Shown here one piece after another: positions 25,773 through 34,371 of a stretch of 43,158 nucleotides of DNA; positions within the stretch are counted from its first letter, which is position 1, and every line of letters begins with the position of its first letter. The notes under the pieces were generated by a model. That model saw nothing but the letters and a program-made list of their open reading frames with translations. It ran no database searches and was not told where the DNA came from. The stretch comes from Syntrophomonas sp. UBA1368 (GTDB lineage Bacteria > Bacillota > Syntrophomonadia > Syntrophomonadales > Syntrophomonadaceae), in assembly GCA_002305965.1 (NCBI GenBank), contig DBRM01000036.1, positions 1 to 43,158 on the forward strand, read 5' to 3'. Both the position numbers and the translations under genes were made by a program.

Positions 25773-27227
25773 TTATCTCACCCCCAAACTCGGTTTGAGC
25801 TGATGATAATCGGTTGCCTGTTCAAAGGCATAGGCTGCTTTTAATAAAGTTGTTTCAGCAAAAGGTTTGCCAATGATCTGCATTCCAACCGGTAAACCGT
25901 CCGCTAACCCGCAGGGAATTGAGATTCCTGGCAATCCTGCCATATTTATCGGCACTGTAAGAATATCGTTCATATAGGCTGTAAGTATATCGTCAGTATT
26001 TTCTCCTATTTTAAAAGCAGTAGTCGGGGTAGTCGGAGCAACGATCACATCAAAGCTGCTAAATACTTTGGCAAAATCATCATTAATTAATCGTCTTACT
26101 TTTAATGCTTTGAGATAATAGGCATCGTAATACCCGGAACTCAAGGCATAGGTTCCCAACATGATCCGCCGCTTTACTTCCGGGCCAAAACCTGCCTGGC
26201 GTGAAAGGGAGAATAAATCGGCTACGTTATCAGCAGAAAAATCCCGCAGCCCATAACGAACGCCGTCAAATTTGCCCATATTGGAACTGGCCTCTGCCGG
26301 TCCGATGATATAATAAGCCGGCAAGGCATATTCACTGTGCGGCAGTGATACCTCTTCAATATGGGCCCCCATCTCCTCATATTTCAGCAACGCTTTCTTC
26401 AGGGTCTCTGTAATTTTTCCATCGACGCCCTGCTGGAAGTATTCTTTGGGATAGCCAATTTTCAAACCTTTTATATCAGTATTTAAGAAAGCGGTATAAT
26501 CCGGTACCTCCATTTGGACACTGGTGGATTCCAAAGGATCGTATCCGGCAATTATACTCAGGACCAACGCTGCATCAGACACATCCTTGGTGATCACTCC
26601 AGCCTGATCAAGGGAAGAGGCGTAAGCCACAATGCCCCACCGGGATACCCGTCCATAAGTTGGTTTCAGTCCGACCACACCGCAGTATGCCGCAGGCTGT
26701 CTGATAGAACCGCCGGTGTCAGATGCCAGGGAAAATGGAATTTCATCAGCTGCCACAGCGGCTGCCGAACCTCCTGACGAACCACCCGGCACCCGTTCCA
26801 GATCCCAGGGATTATGACTGGGGAAAAAAGCTGATAATTCTGTTGAAGAGCCCATGGCAAACTCGTCCAAATTTAATTTACCGGTCAGGATTCCCCCTTC
26901 AGCATAAAGCTTTTTAACAAGCGTTGCGTCATATGGAGGTATAAAGTTTTCCAGCATTTTGGATGCGCAGGTGGTTCTGACTCCTTTGGTACAATAATTA
27001 TCTTTCAAAGCAAAAGGAATGCCTGCAATCTTTCCTTGCCAGGGCTGCCGGTCAAACTCGCGGGCTTTTTCGATGGCTGCTTCCTGATTCAAGGTCAAAA
27101 ATGCTTTTACTTTTTGGTCAACGGCATTTATCCGGTTAAGAATTGCAGTCATTATTTCCTGGGCATTGGTTTTCTTTTCTTCCAGCTCTTTTATCAACTG
27201 TTGAAGAGTTAATTCATGAAGTTCCAC
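25773..27227 (-). CDS. gatA: Asp-tRNA(Asn)/Glu-tRNA(Gln) amidotransferase subunit A
   Basis: About 484 residues of amidase-signature enzyme that releases ammonia from glutamine. The Lys-cisSer-Ser triad is visible: the Lys of FALKDNYCTKG, and the two Ser in GGSSGGSAAAV and DTGGSIRQPAAYCG. I prefer GTG 27227, with GAGG nine bases before it, over the in-frame ATG at 27236, which sits on the ribosome site; the difference is three residues. It is the second gene of the gatCAB run. Confidence 0.96.
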   Translation of the reverse strand: MELHELTLQQLIKELEEKKTNAQEIMTAILNRINAVDQKVKAFLTLNQEAAIEKAREFDRQPWQGKIAGIPFALKDNYCTKGVRTTCASKMLENFIPPYDATLVKKLYAEGGILTGKLNLDEFAMGSSTELSAFFPSHNPWDLERVPGGSSGGSAAAVAADEIPFSLASDTGGSIRQPAAYCGVVGLKPTYGRVSRWGIVAYASSLDQAGVITKDVSDAALVLSIIAGYDPLESTSVQMEVPDYTAFLNTDIKGLKIGYPKEYFQQGVDGKITETLKKALLKYEEMGAHIEEVSLPHSEYALPAYYIIGPAEASSNMGKFDGVRYGLRDFSADNVADLFSLSRQAGFGPEVKRRIMLGTYALSSGYYDAYYLKALKVRRLINDDFAKVFSSFDVIVAPTTPTTAFKIGENTDDILTAYMNDILTVPINMAGLPGISIPCGLADGLPVGMQIIGKPFAETTLLKAAYAFEQATDYHQLKPSLGVR

Positions 27228-27241
27228 GGCAGCCATCCTCT

Positions 27242-27526
27242 CTATAGAATCCTGGGAACTTTGTAATATCCGTCCTCATGTTGGGGTGCATTGGCAAACA
27301 ACTCATCCCGGTCCGGACTTTCAACCACATTGTCCTCACGAAAAACATTATATATGGGCAATATATGATATAAAGGTTCTACCTCATTGGTGTTCAATTC
27401 ATTTAATTTCTCCACATATTGCAGGATTTGAGTCATTTGTTCCGCAAACTCTGCCTTTTCTTTTTCAGATATGTTGATCCTGGCCAGTAAAGCAATATGT
27501 TCAACTTCTTTTATATCTATCGCCAC
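27242..27526 (-). CDS. gatC: Asp-tRNA(Asn)/Glu-tRNA(Gln) amidotransferase subunit C
   Basis: A 94-residue GatC with VEHIALLARINISEKEKAEFAEQM and the C-terminal DELFANAPQHEDGYYKVPRIL. GTG 27526 is the start: GGAGG lies seven bases before it and the resulting length is typical for GatC. GatC wraps round GatA and GatB and stabilises the complex. It is the first gene of the operon that ends with icd. Confidence 0.95.
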   Translation of the reverse strand: MAIDIKEVEHIALLARINISEKEKAEFAEQMTQILQYVEKLNELNTNEVEPLYHILPIYNVFREDNVVESPDRDELFANAPQHEDGYYKVPRIL

Positions 27527-27564
27527 ACCGATACCTCCTGCTATTGCAAACATTTATGATGAAT

Positions 27565-27573
27565 ATTATAGCA
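27565..27573 (-). promoter_or_regulatory. extended -10 promoter of the gatC operon
   Basis: TGCTATAAT on the minus strand is a full extended -10 box. The -35 region is poor (TTAGTT with an 18-base gap). The transcript would start near 27558, 32 bases before gatC. Confidence 0.6.
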
Positions 27574-27632
27574 AATACCTACTTGATAAACTAATAATTT
27601 TCATGTATACATTAGGTCCTGAATTTTGGTTT

Positions 27633-28319
27633 TTATGTAAAAAGCGACAGCACTGCCATAATCACAGGCACTAGCAAAATCCCGGGCAAGAGATTCGCTA
27701 CGCGGATCTTGGTTACACCAATAATATTAAAACCCAAAGCCGCAATCAGCATCCCGCCCAGAGAAGTAATATTGTTCAACATAGGATCGGTCAGGACCGG
27801 TTCGATCAAGCCAGCTGCGAGGCTGATGGTTCCCTGGTAAATCAACACCGGGATGGCCGAGAATATCACTCCGATCCCCATACTGGCTGCAAAAAGAGCT
27901 GAAAATATAGCATCCAGCATCGACTTGACCATCAGGATTTGATAATTGCCATAAAGCCCATCTTCCAGAGAACCAACTACTGCCATAGCTCCAACACAAA
28001 ATAGCAGGGTAGCAGAGACAAACCCTTTGGCGAAACTGCTCTCACCATTACCAAAACGGCTTTGCAGGCGCTGCCCCCATGCTTCCAGGCGGCCGTCCCA
28101 ATTTCGCCACTCGCCTATAACGGCCCCTAAGGCCAAACAAACCCCGATGATTGCGTAGTTTTCTGCTTTAAATCCGTATTGTACTCCAATGACGATGATC
28201 AATATCCCCAAAGCGTCACGCATACTGCGGCTCATCTTCTCCGGGATTCCCCGGCGCAGCAGCAATCCGAAAAGCCCTGCCGCTACAATGGCACCCGCAT
28301 TAATAAATGTACCTGTCAA
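27633..28319 (-). CDS. DUF554 family membrane protein
   Basis: About 228 residues with six to seven hydrophobic helices and the family features GTFINAGAIVAAGLFGLLLRR at the start and LLIAALGFNIIG near the end. The start chosen is TTG 28319, with AAAGGTG six bases before it; the GTG at 28328 overlaps that ribosome site. DUF554 (YdfK/YqgA type) proteins are integral membrane proteins without a settled function. It is a single gene between the gatC operon and ligA. Confidence 0.85.
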   Translation of the reverse strand: MTGTFINAGAIVAAGLFGLLLRRGIPEKMSRSMRDALGILIIVIGVQYGFKAENYAIIGVCLALGAVIGEWRNWDGRLEAWGQRLQSRFGNGESSFAKGFVSATLLFCVGAMAVVGSLEDGLYGNYQILMVKSMLDAIFSALFAASMGIGVIFSAIPVLIYQGTISLAAGLIEPVLTDPMLNNITSLGGMLIAALGFNIIGVTKIRVANLLPGILLVPVIMAVLSLFT

Positions 28320-28401
28320 AAAAATCACCTTTTCTGCCGAAAGAATAATACTTGCATCATAACCTTATTAATATAGCAAAATAATTGTTCTCTGCCAAAA
28401 G

Positions 28402-28427
28402 AAAACACTCCTGGCTGGGAGTGTTTT
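28402..28427 (-). terminator. intrinsic terminator after ligA
   Basis: A 10-bp perfect stem AAAACACTCC/GGAGTGTTTT with a 6-base loop, followed by CTTTT on the minus strand. It is 26 bases downstream of the ligA stop. Confidence 0.8.
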
Positions 28428-28453
28428 GTTAGTTATTTTTAGGGATCCTGGCT

Positions 28454-30439
28454 CTAACTTTTTATCATCTCCAGAAATTCACTTTCATCTAAAACCCGAA
28501 TTCCCAACTCCTGCGCCTTTTGATACTTGCTGCCGGGATCAGAACCACTCACAACAAAATCAATTTTTTTGCTGACTGAATTGATGACTTTACCCCCCAA
28601 TGACTCAATCTTTTCTCCGGCTTCCTGCCGGGTCATGCTTCCTAACGTACCGGTTAAAACAAAAGTCTTTCCTGCCAGCGCCCCTTCTTTGGGTCTGCCT
28701 TGCTTTTCAACAGTGTTCACCCCGGAACTCTGTAAGTTTTTAATCATTTCCCGATTATGCGGTTCGGCAAAAAAAGCCGCCAGGCTTTCAGCAATTTTTT
28801 CACCAACTTCAGCCACTTCCAGAAAATCTTCCGGTGATGCATTGATGAAATCCTCAATGCTCACAAACCGTTCGGTCAACTGGCGAGCAGTTTTAGCTCC
28901 CACATGTCTGATCCCCATAGCTGTGATCAGCCGGTGCAGCGGCATGTCTTTACTGGCAGTAATGGCTTTGATCAGATTATCAGCCGATTTAGCCCCCATT
29001 CGCTCCAGCTGCATCAAATCCTCTGCCTTCAGTTGATACAGGTCATCAATGGCAAATACCAGCTTATGTTCCAGTAATTGCTCGATTACAGCAGGGCCCA
29101 TACCGTCAATGTCCATCGCCGGACGTGAGGCAAAAAATATCAGACTTTCCTTCAAACGGGCGGGGCAATTGATGTTTTCACAGCGATGGGCAACTTCCCC
29201 TTCAATTTGAATGACAGCGCTGTTGCAAGCCGGGCAAAACAGCGGTGGGGTGACTTCCTTTTCCTCGCCATTGCGCTGCTCAGGCAGCGTCCTCACGATC
29301 TCAGGAATGATATCCCCTGCTTTGCGTACGATCACCATATCACCGATCCTGATATCTTTGCTCCGAACCAGAGCGAAATTATGCAGGCTGGCACGGCTGA
29401 CCGTAGTGCCCGCGAGAGCTACTGGTTCCAGTATTGCCGTAGGCACCACCACTCCAGTCCTGCCCACGCTTATCTCTATGTCTAACAAACGGGTGGCCTT
29501 TTCCTCGGCAGGAAATTTATAGGCCACCGCCCAGCGGGGGCTTTTGGAGGTTGCGCCTAACTCTGCCCTCTCCCTGAAAGAATTGAGTTTTATAACTACA
29601 CCATCGATTTCGTAAGGAAGTGAATACCTTTCGTTTTGATACTTCTGTGTATATTGATAGATTTCACTGATATTACGGCAAAATAGATATTCCGGATTTA
29701 CCGGCAATCCCTCTGATTCAAGAAATTGCAAAGCCTGTTGTTGGTTTTCGATTAATGGGCCTTCGCAATAAATAATATCATAGATAAAGGCTGCCAGAGC
29801 CCGGTTAGCAGTAATGTCCGGATCTAACTGACGCAAAGATCCTGCCGCTGCATTGCGGGGATTGGCAAAGGGTTTTTCCCCTTTTTCTTCTTTCTCTTCA
29901 TTCAGCCGCTGGAATTCTTTTTTCGGCATATATACTTCGCCTCGAACTTCCAGGCGAGGCACTGCTGTCTTCAGCTGCGAAGGAATGCTCTTAATGGTTT
30001 TTACATTCCGGGTCACATCTTCCCCGGTTATTCCGTTGCCGCGGGTAGCAGCATTAATCAGCTTCCCGTGCTCATATATCAAAATAACGGAAAGCCCGTC
30101 AATTTTGAGTTCTGCCATATAGTCAATGTTAAAGACCGCTCTGGCTATGCGGCGGTCGAATTCTTCCAAATCTGCAAGTGAAAAGACATTATCCAGGCTC
30201 AATTGCGGATAGCGGTGGGTGACTGGTGCAAATTTTTCCAGCGCCTCTCCTCCTACTCTCTGGGTAGGCGAGTCGCTTCTAATAAACTGAGGGTATTCCT
30301 TTTCCAGGTGGAGCAATTCCTGCATTAACCGGTCATATTCGCTGTCACTAATAAGAGGGTCATCTAATACATAATACTGATAATTGTGTTGCTTTAATTC
30401 CTTAAGCAGTTCATTTATCCTTTGTTCCGGACTGGCCAT
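28454..30439 (-). CDS. ligA: NAD-dependent DNA ligase
   Basis: About 661 residues. ATG 30439 has GGGAGGAAT before it; an in-frame ATG 15 bases upstream has no ribosome site. Domains in order: adenylation domain with the active-site Lys in AELKIDGLSV, OB fold, zinc finger (CPAC and later CENINCPARL), helix-hairpin-helix region and a C-terminal BRCT domain (GKTFVLTGTLGSMTRQEAG). It seals nicks in replication and repair. It starts 24 bases after the pcrA stop, and the pairing pcrA-ligA is common in Firmicutes. Confidence 0.97.
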   Translation of the reverse strand: MASPEQRINELLKELKQHNYQYYVLDDPLISDSEYDRLMQELLHLEKEYPQFIRSDSPTQRVGGEALEKFAPVTHRYPQLSLDNVFSLADLEEFDRRIARAVFNIDYMAELKIDGLSVILIYEHGKLINAATRGNGITGEDVTRNVKTIKSIPSQLKTAVPRLEVRGEVYMPKKEFQRLNEEKEEKGEKPFANPRNAAAGSLRQLDPDITANRALAAFIYDIIYCEGPLIENQQQALQFLESEGLPVNPEYLFCRNISEIYQYTQKYQNERYSLPYEIDGVVIKLNSFRERAELGATSKSPRWAVAYKFPAEEKATRLLDIEISVGRTGVVVPTAILEPVALAGTTVSRASLHNFALVRSKDIRIGDMVIVRKAGDIIPEIVRTLPEQRNGEEKEVTPPLFCPACNSAVIQIEGEVAHRCENINCPARLKESLIFFASRPAMDIDGMGPAVIEQLLEHKLVFAIDDLYQLKAEDLMQLERMGAKSADNLIKAITASKDMPLHRLITAMGIRHVGAKTARQLTERFVSIEDFINASPEDFLEVAEVGEKIAESLAAFFAEPHNREMIKNLQSSGVNTVEKQGRPKEGALAGKTFVLTGTLGSMTRQEAGEKIESLGGKVINSVSKKIDFVVSGSDPGSKYQKAQELGIRVLDESEFLEMIKS

Positions 30440-30463
30440 AGATTCCTCCCGCATTCAGATTCT

Positions 30464-32554
30464 TTAATCTATTTTCTCCAAAGGAGCAATATCCAAACGC
30501 AGCATTCTGGTTCCAGCCCGTTCAAAATCGATCACTGCCACCATGTCATCTTCAATAAGGTTCAACACTCTCCCCATACCGAACTTCTTATGAATAACCC
30601 TGTCTCCTTCTCCCAGAATGCTGTTGACGATCTTCTTTGGCTGCGGTGACGCCAGCAATTCCTGTGGTATTTCACCCAGGAACCGGGATGGAGGATTGCT
30701 GCGCTCATATCCATAAAGCAAGCGAGATACAGCATTGGTCAGGTAAAGTTTTTCTTTGGCTCTGGTGATCCCCACATAGCATAATCGTCTTTCCTCTTCC
30801 AACTCCTCTAATGATTCACTGCGATAGGAAGGGAAGACCCCTTCTTCCATTCCCGTCATGAATACCACCGGAAATTCAAGCCCTTTGGCACCGTGATAGG
30901 TCATGAGCAGCACTGAATTGGAATGGTCTGTTTCATCATTATCCTGCGCTAAAGCGATCTGCGCCAGAAAGTCTTCCAGACTGTCAGCACCGTTCTGTTC
31001 AAATTCAAAAGCCAGCGATTTCAGCTCATATATATTCTCCAGGCGGGTTTCTACATCAGGCAGATTGTTTTTATGCAATTCATCAACATAACCACTCATT
31101 TCAATAACTATGTCAATAATATCCCTTAATGGAGTATCTGATTGCGTCAAGTCCGAAAAATATCTGATCATGCCATAAAATTCTTCCAGGGTATTGCTCA
31201 TTTTCTTGCTGATGCCGCTGATCTTGTCCGGTTCTTGTAATGCTTCCATTATTGTTAAATGATTCTCGCTGGCATAGCTGACGATTTTCTCCACTGTCTT
31301 ATCGCCTATCCCGCGACGGGGTGTATTGATGATACGCTGCAGACTTAGCCGGTCATTATTATTGCAGGCCAGTTTTAAATACGCAACAATGTCCTTTATT
31401 TCTTTGCGTTCATAGAATCGCTTGGCACCTATCAAATGATACGGAATATATTTACGGACCAGGGCTTCTTCCAGGATCCTCGACTGGGCATGGGTACGGT
31501 AAAAAATAACACAATCACTGTATTGTCTATTTTCACGATCCACCAAATCCCCAATTGTATCCGCAATGAATCGTGCTTCCTGAAAACTGTCGCCGGCACA
31601 AAAATGAATTAATTGCTCTCCCGCCTTGATGTCGGTATAAAGTTCCTTTTCCTCGCGATCCAGATTATTTTTGATGACAGCATTGGCAGCCGCCAGAATT
31701 TGCGGGGTGGAACGGTAATTCTTTTCCAGCTTTATCACTTTGGTATCATGATAATCCTGAATAAACCGCTTAATATTATACGGTTCTGCTCCCCTCCAGC
31801 TGTAGATGGACTGATCTGGGTCACCTACCACAAAAATATTGCGGTTTTTGGCCGCCAGCAATTTTGCCCACCGGTACTGGGCAAAATTGGTGTCCTGATA
31901 TTCATCGATCATAATATAGCGGAATCGGTTCTGATATTTTTCCAGAATCTCCGGAAACTCTTTAAAAAGTTTGATACATAAAACGATAAGATCCTCAAAG
32001 TCAAGGGCATTGAGTTCTTTTAAACGACGATTATACTTATTGTAAATGCGCAGATTTTTTTCCTTGGCCTCGAATGACAGCCTGTAGCGGGAATAATATT
32101 TTTCCGGATCTTCCAGACTGTTTTTCACTTGTTTGAATACATGCAGGAGTTGCTCAGGTTTGGTTTCGTAGTCATTTTCTTCTTTTAAAATTTCTTTAAT
32201 AACTGCACTGGCGTCAGCATCATCAACAATCGTAAAATTGCGGTCAAATCCCAGGTTATGTATATCCATACGCAAGATCCGGTAGCAGGCCGCATGAAAA
32301 GTTTGCGTCCAATGCCCGGAATAATCAGGCAGGATAGCTGTAACTCTGCTTCTCATTTCCTGCGCAGCTTTATTCGTGAAAGTGATAGCCAGGATTTCAT
32401 CATAACTGGCACCCTTTTCAATAAGGTTTACGATCCGGCGGGTGATCACTCTGGTTTTACCGCTTCCTGCTCCTGCAAGGACAATACAGGGACCTTCAAT
32501 ATGAGAAACTGCTTCCAACTGGCTTGGATTTAAGTCATGAAGCAAATGTGACAT
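30464..32554 (-). CDS. pcrA: ATP-dependent DNA helicase PcrA/UvrD family
   Basis: A 696-residue superfamily 1A helicase. ATG 32554 is eight bases after AAAGGTGG; the frame's upstream GTG lies within that site. Seen: Q-motif LNPSQLEAV, Walker A GAGSGKTRVITRR, motif II DEYQDTN, VGDPDQSIYSWRGA, LEKNYRST, and VLLMTYHGAKGLEFPVVF and LCYVGITRAKEKL (motifs V and VI). The C-terminal tail carries the RNA polymerase-interacting domain type. A role in nucleotide excision repair and replication restart is known for the family. Confidence 0.96.
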   Translation of the reverse strand: MSHLLHDLNPSQLEAVSHIEGPCIVLAGAGSGKTRVITRRIVNLIEKGASYDEILAITFTNKAAQEMRSRVTAILPDYSGHWTQTFHAACYRILRMDIHNLGFDRNFTIVDDADASAVIKEILKEENDYETKPEQLLHVFKQVKNSLEDPEKYYSRYRLSFEAKEKNLRIYNKYNRRLKELNALDFEDLIVLCIKLFKEFPEILEKYQNRFRYIMIDEYQDTNFAQYRWAKLLAAKNRNIFVVGDPDQSIYSWRGAEPYNIKRFIQDYHDTKVIKLEKNYRSTPQILAAANAVIKNNLDREEKELYTDIKAGEQLIHFCAGDSFQEARFIADTIGDLVDRENRQYSDCVIFYRTHAQSRILEEALVRKYIPYHLIGAKRFYERKEIKDIVAYLKLACNNNDRLSLQRIINTPRRGIGDKTVEKIVSYASENHLTIMEALQEPDKISGISKKMSNTLEEFYGMIRYFSDLTQSDTPLRDIIDIVIEMSGYVDELHKNNLPDVETRLENIYELKSLAFEFEQNGADSLEDFLAQIALAQDNDETDHSNSVLLMTYHGAKGLEFPVVFMTGMEEGVFPSYRSESLEELEEERRLCYVGITRAKEKLYLTNAVSRLLYGYERSNPPSRFLGEIPQELLASPQPKKIVNSILGEGDRVIHKKFGMGRVLNLIEDDMVAVIDFERAGTRMLRLDIAPLEKID

Positions 32555-32584
32555 TAAAAAAACCACCTTTTATGATGTAACTCT

Positions 32585-32593
32585 ATCATACCA
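32585..32593 (-). promoter_or_regulatory. extended -10 upstream of pcrA
   Basis: TGGTATGAT on the minus strand forms an extended -10 box about 30 bases before the start codon. No good -35 is present. Confidence 0.4.
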
Positions 32594-32658
32594 TATCCAA
32601 AAATTTGAATCCCGCAAAATCATAGCAGTTTTACTTGTAAATGCCAGTGTTTCTTTAT

Positions 32659-33126
32659 TTAATCCAAGGTATCACTGGCTTTTTCTGGAGGTACAGGCAT
32701 AAATCGGGCCACGGCCCAACATATTATGATCGCCAAAAAAAATCTTGCTATTAAAATCGGCAGCCACGTGGCACCAATCGCTGCAAATAAAAAAGTATCT
32801 TCAAAAAGCGAATGGCAAATCACCAGGAACAAGTTTATCAGGTAGATGTCCCGATAGGTAAGCTTACCTTGCCGGGCACTGTCAATTATGATCCCCCCGC
32901 CATAGCTGATTCCAAAAACCAATCCCGCCATGATTGGCAATTTGGCTTCTGATGAAATACCTATAAATCGCGTGATGGGTGATAATACTGCCGTCATTTT
33001 GTCCAGCCAGTTCAAATCCTGAATGATTTCAATGAAAATCATTAGCGGTATAACGATCACAGCCAACGTTAAAACACCATCAACACTGCCGGTGACCGCT
33101 TCCATTAAAATATCTGTATAAGGCAT
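32659..33126 (-). CDS. Gate-domain (nucleoside recognition) membrane protein, second of a pair
   Basis: A 155-residue membrane protein with about four hydrophobic helices and the Gate-domain (nucleoside recognition) pattern including GLVFGISYGGGIIID. It is shorter than SpmB (about 178) and follows the partner protein by 12 bases, so the two probably form one complex. Similar pairs include spore maturation proteins SpmA/SpmB, but I would not assign that role without comparison. AAGGAGAGAG precedes the ATG. Confidence 0.78.
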   Translation of the reverse strand: MPYTDILMEAVTGSVDGVLTLAVIVIPLMIFIEIIQDLNWLDKMTAVLSPITRFIGISSEAKLPIMAGLVFGISYGGGIIIDSARQGKLTYRDIYLINLFLVICHSLFEDTFLFAAIGATWLPILIARFFLAIIICWAVARFMPVPPEKASDTLD

Positions 33127-33138
33127 AGATCTCTCTCC

Positions 33139-33558
33139 TTAAAGAATCAAATTAAAACCTGCCCCCACCAGAAAAGCCATAATGATACGCACCAACAGCA
33201 GAGAAGCAACTTTGGCACCGGCTTTCTTGCTTACCGCCGCTTCCATTGGCAAGGAATGTGCCAAAAGCAGCATAGCAGCAATTATGGTTATTTCTCTGGT
33301 TCCCATATCTAAAGGCAGTATTGCACCGATGGCAGCGTATATATTAAGAAATATCCCCAGCACCAGTGGCAATGAAGCTTCTCCCGGTAATCCTACCATA
33401 TACATTACGGGTTGCATAATTTCTGCGATCCGATCCATGATCGGCGTGTATTCAAAAAAGGTAATGATAAAATATACCGGCACGATAACTTTTCCTAATT
33501 CCCAGGTTACGGAAAGTCCCTTTTTTAACCCCCGGGTCAGTGTTGCAAACGAAAGCAT
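33139..33558 (-). CDS. Gate-domain (nucleoside recognition) membrane protein, first of a pair
   Basis: A 139-residue membrane protein of about four helices with VIVPVYFIITFFEYTPIMDRI and LPLVLGIFLNIYAAIGAI, the usual Gate-domain pattern. It is transcribed first and followed by the second subunit after 12 bases. AGGGAG precedes the ATG. A transported solute cannot be named. Confidence 0.78.
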   Translation of the reverse strand: MLSFATLTRGLKKGLSVTWELGKVIVPVYFIITFFEYTPIMDRIAEIMQPVMYMVGLPGEASLPLVLGIFLNIYAAIGAILPLDMGTREITIIAAMLLLAHSLPMEAAVSKKAGAKVASLLLVRIIMAFLVGAGFNLIL

Positions 33559-33666
33559 GATTGAAACTCCCTACGTTATGAATTATCTTGAATATAGCTT
33601 AATAAAAATTCATCAATTGATTTTATCAGTTCAGAACTATTTATTCTATTGAAAGTTGGCCGCACT

Positions 33667-34371
33667 ATGAGAATAAATGTTATTAAAAAACTTGTACCGG
33701 CATTTTTTATTATAGCTCTTCTGACCTTTGGTGTTTATACAGTTTTATCGGATATGAGTTTAATAAATTATGGAAACAGCCCGTTACCCGAGAAACTGTC
33801 GCCGGTTGAAAAAATTGCCCCCCAGGATCTTGTTGCTGCTGATCTGATCTTGTTAGGCGCACGGCAGGAAGTTAAAAACAAAACCTGGTATAATGCTTCT
33901 TATCAGGTCATTGATTATCCGGGAGGAGACGTGGATTCCGTCTGCGGTGCTTGTACAGATGTGATAATCCGGGCTTTCAGGAATGCTGGGATTGACCTCC
34001 AGCAGTTGATCCATGAAGATATGACGGCAAATTTCGCTCAGTATCCTTCCCGATGGGGTTTAACCGCGCCTGATTCTAACATTGACCATCGCCGGGTCCC
34101 AAATCAAATACAGTTTTTTGAACGTTTTGGGCAAAAACTGACCGTGGAAACAGAAGAAGAACTCAGTCAATGGCAATGGGGAGATGTTGTTTACTGGCGT
34201 TTTGCCAATGGCGATGAGCATTGCGGAATCATTAGTGACCGGATCTCAACAGCAGGCCGGCCATTGGTAATTCACAATGCTGGTATCACAAAAGAGGAAG
34301 ATTGTCTTAAGCGCTGGGAAATAATTGGTCATTATCGCTATCCGATTGATTTCCAATATTTAAAGCAATAA
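33667..34371 (+). CDS. DUF1287 domain protein, membrane-anchored
   Basis: About 234 residues. ATG 33667 is the preferred start over an upstream TTG at 33649; neither has a strong ribosome site. A single N-terminal hydrophobic helix (signal or anchor) is followed by the DUF1287 domain: GACTDVIIRAFRNAGIDLQ, LIHEDM, then the RRVPNQ, WQWGDVVYWR and HCGIISD segments. The Cys and His order (CTDV, DEHCGI, VIHN) resembles a papain-like peptidase or amidase of the NlpC/P60 class, which is inference; an extracytoplasmic wall role would fit. Its 3' end overlaps the convergent c-di-GMP gene by 65 bases. Confidence 0.8.
   Translation: MRINVIKKLVPAFFIIALLTFGVYTVLSDMSLINYGNSPLPEKLSPVEKIAPQDLVAADLILLGARQEVKNKTWYNASYQVIDYPGGDVDSVCGACTDVIIRAFRNAGIDLQQLIHEDMTANFAQYPSRWGLTAPDSNIDHRRVPNQIQFFERFGQKLTVETEEELSQWQWGDVVYWRFANGDEHCGIISDRISTAGRPLVIHNAGITKEEDCLKRWEIIGHYRYPIDFQYLKQ

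Noticed and set aside
27527..27632. T-box riboswitch ahead of gatCAB
   Set aside because: The space between gatC and the next gene is about 105 bases, too short for a T-box leader, and no T-box motif is present.
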